From a virus: a stretch of 25,831 bases of DNA. Made by a program: the position numbers and the translations under genes. The DNA is taken from positions 1 through 25,831 of the IMG/VR virus record IMGVR_UViG_3300021138_000151. One strand, written 5' to 3'. The notes under the pieces were generated by a model. It was not told where the DNA came from and made no database searches. It worked only from the letters and a program-made list of their open reading frames with translations. Positions 23,310-25,831 of this stretch are shown piece by piece; positions within the stretch are counted from its first letter, which is position 1; every line of letters begins with the position of its first letter.

Positions 23310-23719
23310 GTTATTTTACAGACGTACAAGACTTTCATCGAGCGTTCGGACAACGTATTGGCGAGAAGCCAGAACTTCCTAATGAGGATGAACGTGAGCT
23401 TAGGGTTAAACTGCTTAGAGAAGAATTTCGTGAATATTTGGATGGTGAATCTTTCAATGATCTTGTTGAAGTCGCTGATGCACTCGCTGATATTATTTAC
23501 ATCGCTTGTGGTACTGCCGTTTCTTATGGCATTCCTTTGGACGATGTTTTTGCTGAAGTTCATAGAAGTAATATGGCAAAACTTGTTGATGGCAAGGTAA
23601 TCCGTCGTGAGGATGGCAAGATCCAAAAACCAGAAGGTTGGACTGCACCTGACATTAAAAAGATCTTGACAAAAGCACAAGAAGACTATACACTTAAAAT
23701 TACACAAATTACTTTGTGA
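23306..23719 (+). CDS. MazG-like nucleotide pyrophosphohydrolase
   Basis: 137 residues. The all-alpha NTP pyrophosphatase motif is visible: REEFREYLDG (E39, E40, E43) and then DLVEVADALADIIYIACG (E55, D58, D62), the EExxE...ExxD metal site of MazG/dUTPase-2-type enzymes, in single-domain phage form. The loop DVFAEVHRSNMAKLVDGKVI supplies the usual Asn and Lys after the second helix. It likely hydrolyses nucleoside triphosphates or related nucleotides to monophosphates. Substrate cannot be told; adjusting (p)ppGpp was proposed for cyanophage MazG but is disputed. The next genes make a deazaguanine, so pool cleansing is one possibility. It has a GGGAG ribosome binding site 10 bases upstream. 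Confidence 0.82.
   Translation: MSYFTDVQDFHRAFGQRIGEKPELPNEDERELRVKLLREEFREYLDGESFNDLVEVADALADIIYIACGTAVSYGIPLDDVFAEVHRSNMAKLVDGKVIRREDGKIQKPEGWTAPDIKKILTKAQEDYTLKITQITL
23666..23692 (+). promoter_or_regulatory. Possible sigma70-type promoter before queD
   Basis: A perfect TTGACA (23666-23671) lies near the 3' end of the MazG-like gene, followed by TATACA (23687-23692) at a short 15-base spacing or TACACT at 17 bases. A transcript from here would run 40-50 bases before queD. The weak -10 box makes this uncertain. Confidence 0.3.
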
Positions 23720-23746
23720 TATCAAACTTACTCTAGGAGGCAAGAG

Positions 23747-24244
23747 ATGGCAAAATATTATTCTACTAAGACCTACGGTACTGACCGTGGGTTAAGCTGC
23801 TGTTTCCGACAGTGGCGTGCAACTCATTCGCACTGCTCTACATTGCATGGTTATTCCCTCGGGATCAAGTTAATCTTTGAGAGTGAAGAGCTTGATGATC
23901 GTAACTGGGTTATGGATTTTGGTGGGTTGAAGCATTTTAAGGATTGGGCAGATGAGATGTTTGATCATACTCTTGTAATTGCTAAAGATGATCCTCATAT
24001 TGATACATTCCTTGCGCTTAATGATATTGGTGGTGGATATATGGATAACGGTGTCTGCGACCTCGTTGTCGTTGAAGGTGTTGGTTGCGAGATGTTTGCT
24101 AAAATGTGTTATGATCAGATGAATAAGATTCTAATTGCATTTAAGCTTGGAGGGAATGGTAGATATCCTGTTGGAAGGAGTGTAAGATTGAAGAGCGCAG
24201 AAGTATTCGAACATGCAGGTAATTCTGCTATCTATGAGGGTTAA
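23747..24244 (+). CDS. queD: QueD-like 6-carboxytetrahydropterin synthase
   Basis: 165 residues of the PTPS/QueD family. Visible features are FRQWRATHSHCSTLHGYSLG with zinc-ligand candidates H27/H29 and H34, catalytic Cys C30 (C-x3-H), WVMDFGGLKHFKDWADEMFD, then FDHTLV with the catalytic D-H pair, and the C-terminal Glu in VEGVGCEMFAK. It converts dihydroneopterin triphosphate to 6-carboxytetrahydropterin, the second step to 7-deazaguanine. The usual HGHS reads HGYS (Y36), a variant I recall from other phage and marine QueD-like proteins. A strong AGGAGG ribosome binding site precedes it, and queE starts two bases after it. No folE or queC is seen in the window. Confidence 0.88.
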   Translation: MAKYYSTKTYGTDRGLSCCFRQWRATHSHCSTLHGYSLGIKLIFESEELDDRNWVMDFGGLKHFKDWADEMFDHTLVIAKDDPHIDTFLALNDIGGGYMDNGVCDLVVVEGVGCEMFAKMCYDQMNKILIAFKLGGNGRYPVGRSVRLKSAEVFEHAGNSAIYEG

Positions 24245-24246
24245 TT

Positions 24247-25092
24247 ATGTCTAAAATTAAAGTAGCAGAACTATTTTACTCGCTTCAAGGTGAAGGTCAG
24301 TATCTTGGAACACCCAGCGTATTTCTTCGTGTATTTGGCTGTAATTTTCAGTGTGCTGGTTTTGGAATGCCTAGGGGCGAACTCTCACAAGAGAGAATGG
24401 CTATTGATCCTACTAATTTTGAGTCTTACAATAGTTTGCCTCTTGTTCACACTGGATGTGATTCATATGCTTCTTGGGATCCGAGATTTAAACATCTCTC
24501 TTCAATGAGATCAATTGACTATATTGTAGACATGATGCAGGAATTGCTTCCTAATGGAACATTTGGTCCAGATAAGCATCTTATTATTACTGGAGGCGAA
24601 CCTCTTCTTGGATGGCAACGTTCATATATTGATTTGTTTGAAGAAATTAAACGTAGAGATATGAACCTTACTCACGTTACATTTGAGACAAATGGTACTC
24701 AACCATTACACAATGATATTAAAGAATACATCGAAAATAATTGGATTGATATTACATTTTCTGTATCGTCAAAACTTCCTTCTTCTGGTGAAAAATGGGA
24801 AAATGCTATTAAGCCCGATATTATCGGAGAGTATATGTATTACAGCAATTTGACTTATTTCAAATGGGTTGTATCTTCTGAAGAAGATATTATTGACATT
24901 AACAAAGCAATTATGTATTATAATTCAGTAATTAATACTAATAATACACCTATCTATATTATGCCAGCTGGCGGCACTACAAAGATATACGATAATAATG
25001 AAAAGTGGGTGGCTGATATGTGTATGAAGAATGGTTGGAGATATACTCCTCGTCTTCAAGTTCAGCTTTGGAAAAATGCGTGGGGAACTTGA
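24247..25092 (+). CDS. queE: QueE-like 7-carboxy-7-deazaguanine synthase (radical SAM)
   Basis: 281 residues. AELFYSLQGEGQYLGTPSVF (7-26) is the QueE N-terminus, followed by LRVFGCNFQC with C32 and C36, LIITGGEPLLGW (SAM-binding GGEP) and THVTFETNGTQPL. The enzyme rearranges 6-carboxytetrahydropterin to 7-carboxy-7-deazaguanine using a 4Fe-4S cluster. The third cluster cysteine normally follows two residues after the second (CNLRCVWCDT). Here 34 residues intervene, and the matching segment TGCDSY has C71. So the motif is C-x3-C-x34-C. The rest of the fold is complete, so it is probably active. It sits between queD and the TGT-like gene, one base before the latter. Confidence 0.9.
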   Translation: MSKIKVAELFYSLQGEGQYLGTPSVFLRVFGCNFQCAGFGMPRGELSQERMAIDPTNFESYNSLPLVHTGCDSYASWDPRFKHLSSMRSIDYIVDMMQELLPNGTFGPDKHLIITGGEPLLGWQRSYIDLFEEIKRRDMNLTHVTFETNGTQPLHNDIKEYIENNWIDITFSVSSKLPSSGEKWENAIKPDIIGEYMYYSNLTYFKWVVSSEEDIIDINKAIMYYNSVINTNNTPIYIMPAGGTTKIYDNNEKWVADMCMKNGWRYTPRLQVQLWKNAWGT

Positions 25093-25093
25093 A

Positions 25094-25831
25094 ATGAAAC
25101 AACTTGAATATGTTGCTAGTGGTACATCGCATACTAGAATTCTAGCAAGTGCTGTAATGGAGTCGCCAGAGACTATTGACCTTATTAATAGTTACTTTAC
25201 TAGCTTAAATGGTAAAAATAATCATAAATTTTCTCTATTGTTTAATGCTTTTACTGAAAAAGATTTTGGTGCTAAATTTAAGCAACATTATACTAAGAGT
25301 TTGTATACTGTACACGCTGACTCTGGCGGACTACAGATTATTACTCAAGGTAAAACAATTACACCTGAATTGAAAGACGATGTTTATAGAACACAAGCAA
25401 AATATTCAGATATTGCTATGTGTTTTGATCAAATTCCAATTGGTGTTGTTAGTGAAAAATCTGATCGTAATGATACAACTGGTAGATATTTCGATAAAAA
25501 TAACCTTGAGTTTTACTCCAGAGAAACTGGAAAAAACATAAAACGCCAAATAGAATTGTTTTTAGAAGAAAAATCTTCATCAAAACCAATGATCATTGCA
25601 CAAGGTAATGATTATGAATCTTATATGTATTGGGTTGAATATATTCTAAAAGAATTGCCACCATCATATTTGCCATATATTGGTGGTATTGCTATGGGTG
25701 GTGCTGCTCTTGGTACTGGTGCTCTAGAAGATATGGAACGTGCGGCGTATTCAACTAATCTTCCTTTCCAAATGGAAGAACCATATATACATATTCTTGG
25801 TGTAGGTTCAATTAGAAGATTGCTTCCATAT
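25094..25831 (+). CDS. dpdA: DpdA/TGT-like 7-deazaguanine transglycosylase, truncated by the window end
   Basis: The frame is open to the last base (246 codons). It follows the tRNA-guanine transglycosylase plan in order: ADSGGLQ with D76 (general base; TGT DSGGFQ), MCFDQIP with D112, IIAQGND with Q170, GGIAMGGAALG (197-207) and HILGVGS (233-239). In TGT the nucleophilic Asp lies about 20-30 residues after this last motif, so it falls outside the window. A TGT relative directly after queD and queE in a phage genome fits DpdA, which exchanges guanine for a 7-deazaguanine in DNA, rather than the host tRNA enzyme. That assignment rests on context; zinc-binding Cys residues are downstream and not visible. 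Confidence 0.82.
   Translation, partial: MKQLEYVASGTSHTRILASAVMESPETIDLINSYFTSLNGKNNHKFSLLFNAFTEKDFGAKFKQHYTKSLYTVHADSGGLQIITQGKTITPELKDDVYRTQAKYSDIAMCFDQIPIGVVSEKSDRNDTTGRYFDKNNLEFYSRETGKNIKRQIELFLEEKSSSKPMIIAQGNDYESYMYWVEYILKELPPSYLPYIGGIAMGGAALGTGALEDMERAAYSTNLPFQMEEPYIHILGVGSIRRLLPY

Noticed and set aside
23141-23743. 200-codon open frame on the minus strand
   Set aside because: It lies opposite three well-supported plus-strand genes, has low-complexity Ile/Phe/Asn-rich content, and no minus-strand gene is supported elsewhere in the window.
1-25831. tRNA genes, CRISPR arrays and insertion sequences
   Set aside because: I looked for cloverleaf-like segments in gaps, regular short repeats with spacers, and transposase motifs and saw none. 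The gaps longer than 80 bases are accounted for by hairpins and promoters.

Overview
The window is a contiguous, AT-rich, single-strand piece of a T4-like (tevenvirus-type) contractile-tail phage genome. Every gene I can support lies on the + strand, and genes are packed with overlaps or gaps of tens of bases. The gene content and order match T4-like phages: neck (13, 14, 15), terminase (16, 17), tail sheath and tube (18, 19), portal (20), prohead core (67), protease (21), scaffold (22) and major capsid protein (23), then uvsY, uvsW, 55, 47 and 46. The head-to-recombination order (23, a small tail protein, uvsY, uvsW, 55, 47, 46) and several small genes are closer to T4-like phages of marine or freshwater bacteria than to enteric T4. 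The host cannot be read from this sequence.

Layout. 1-1087: end of a tail fibre with an S74 intramolecular chaperone, and a small probable tail or fibre protein. 1105-8200: neck, DNA packaging, sheath and tube genes. 8285-15122: portal, core, protease, scaffold and capsid genes, including a large Lys-rich protein and an 84-residue protein between 67 and 21. 15123-15959: a free-standing GIY-YIG homing endonuclease inserted between two structural transcription units, with hairpins on both sides. 15960-16481: a tail-tube-fold protein. 16483-21919: recombination, repair and late-transcription genes behind a near-consensus sigma70-type promoter. 21919-23719: small accessory genes (a one-helix membrane protein, an AbrB-like protein, peptide deformylase, a conserved unknown, a MazG-like protein). 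23747 to the end: QueD, QueE and a truncated DpdA/TGT-like transglycosylase, implying guanine replacement or modification of phage DNA by a 7-deazaguanine.

How it fits together. The late sigma factor gp55 is encoded here, and its expected late promoter (TATAAATA) stands exactly before genes 18, 22 and 23, with GATAAATA before the homing endonuclease and the tail-tube-like gene. gp46/47, UvsY and UvsW form the recombination-dependent replication module. The portal, core, scaffold, protease and capsid genes build and mature the prohead, and gp16/17 fill it.

The two most interesting signals are (i) a compact control region before the homing endonuclease, where the ribosome binding site lies in a terminator-like hairpin whose 5' arm would be removed by starting at the late promoter, and (ii) the queD-queE-dpdA-like DNA modification cluster, whose QueE has a large insertion between its cluster-binding cysteines.
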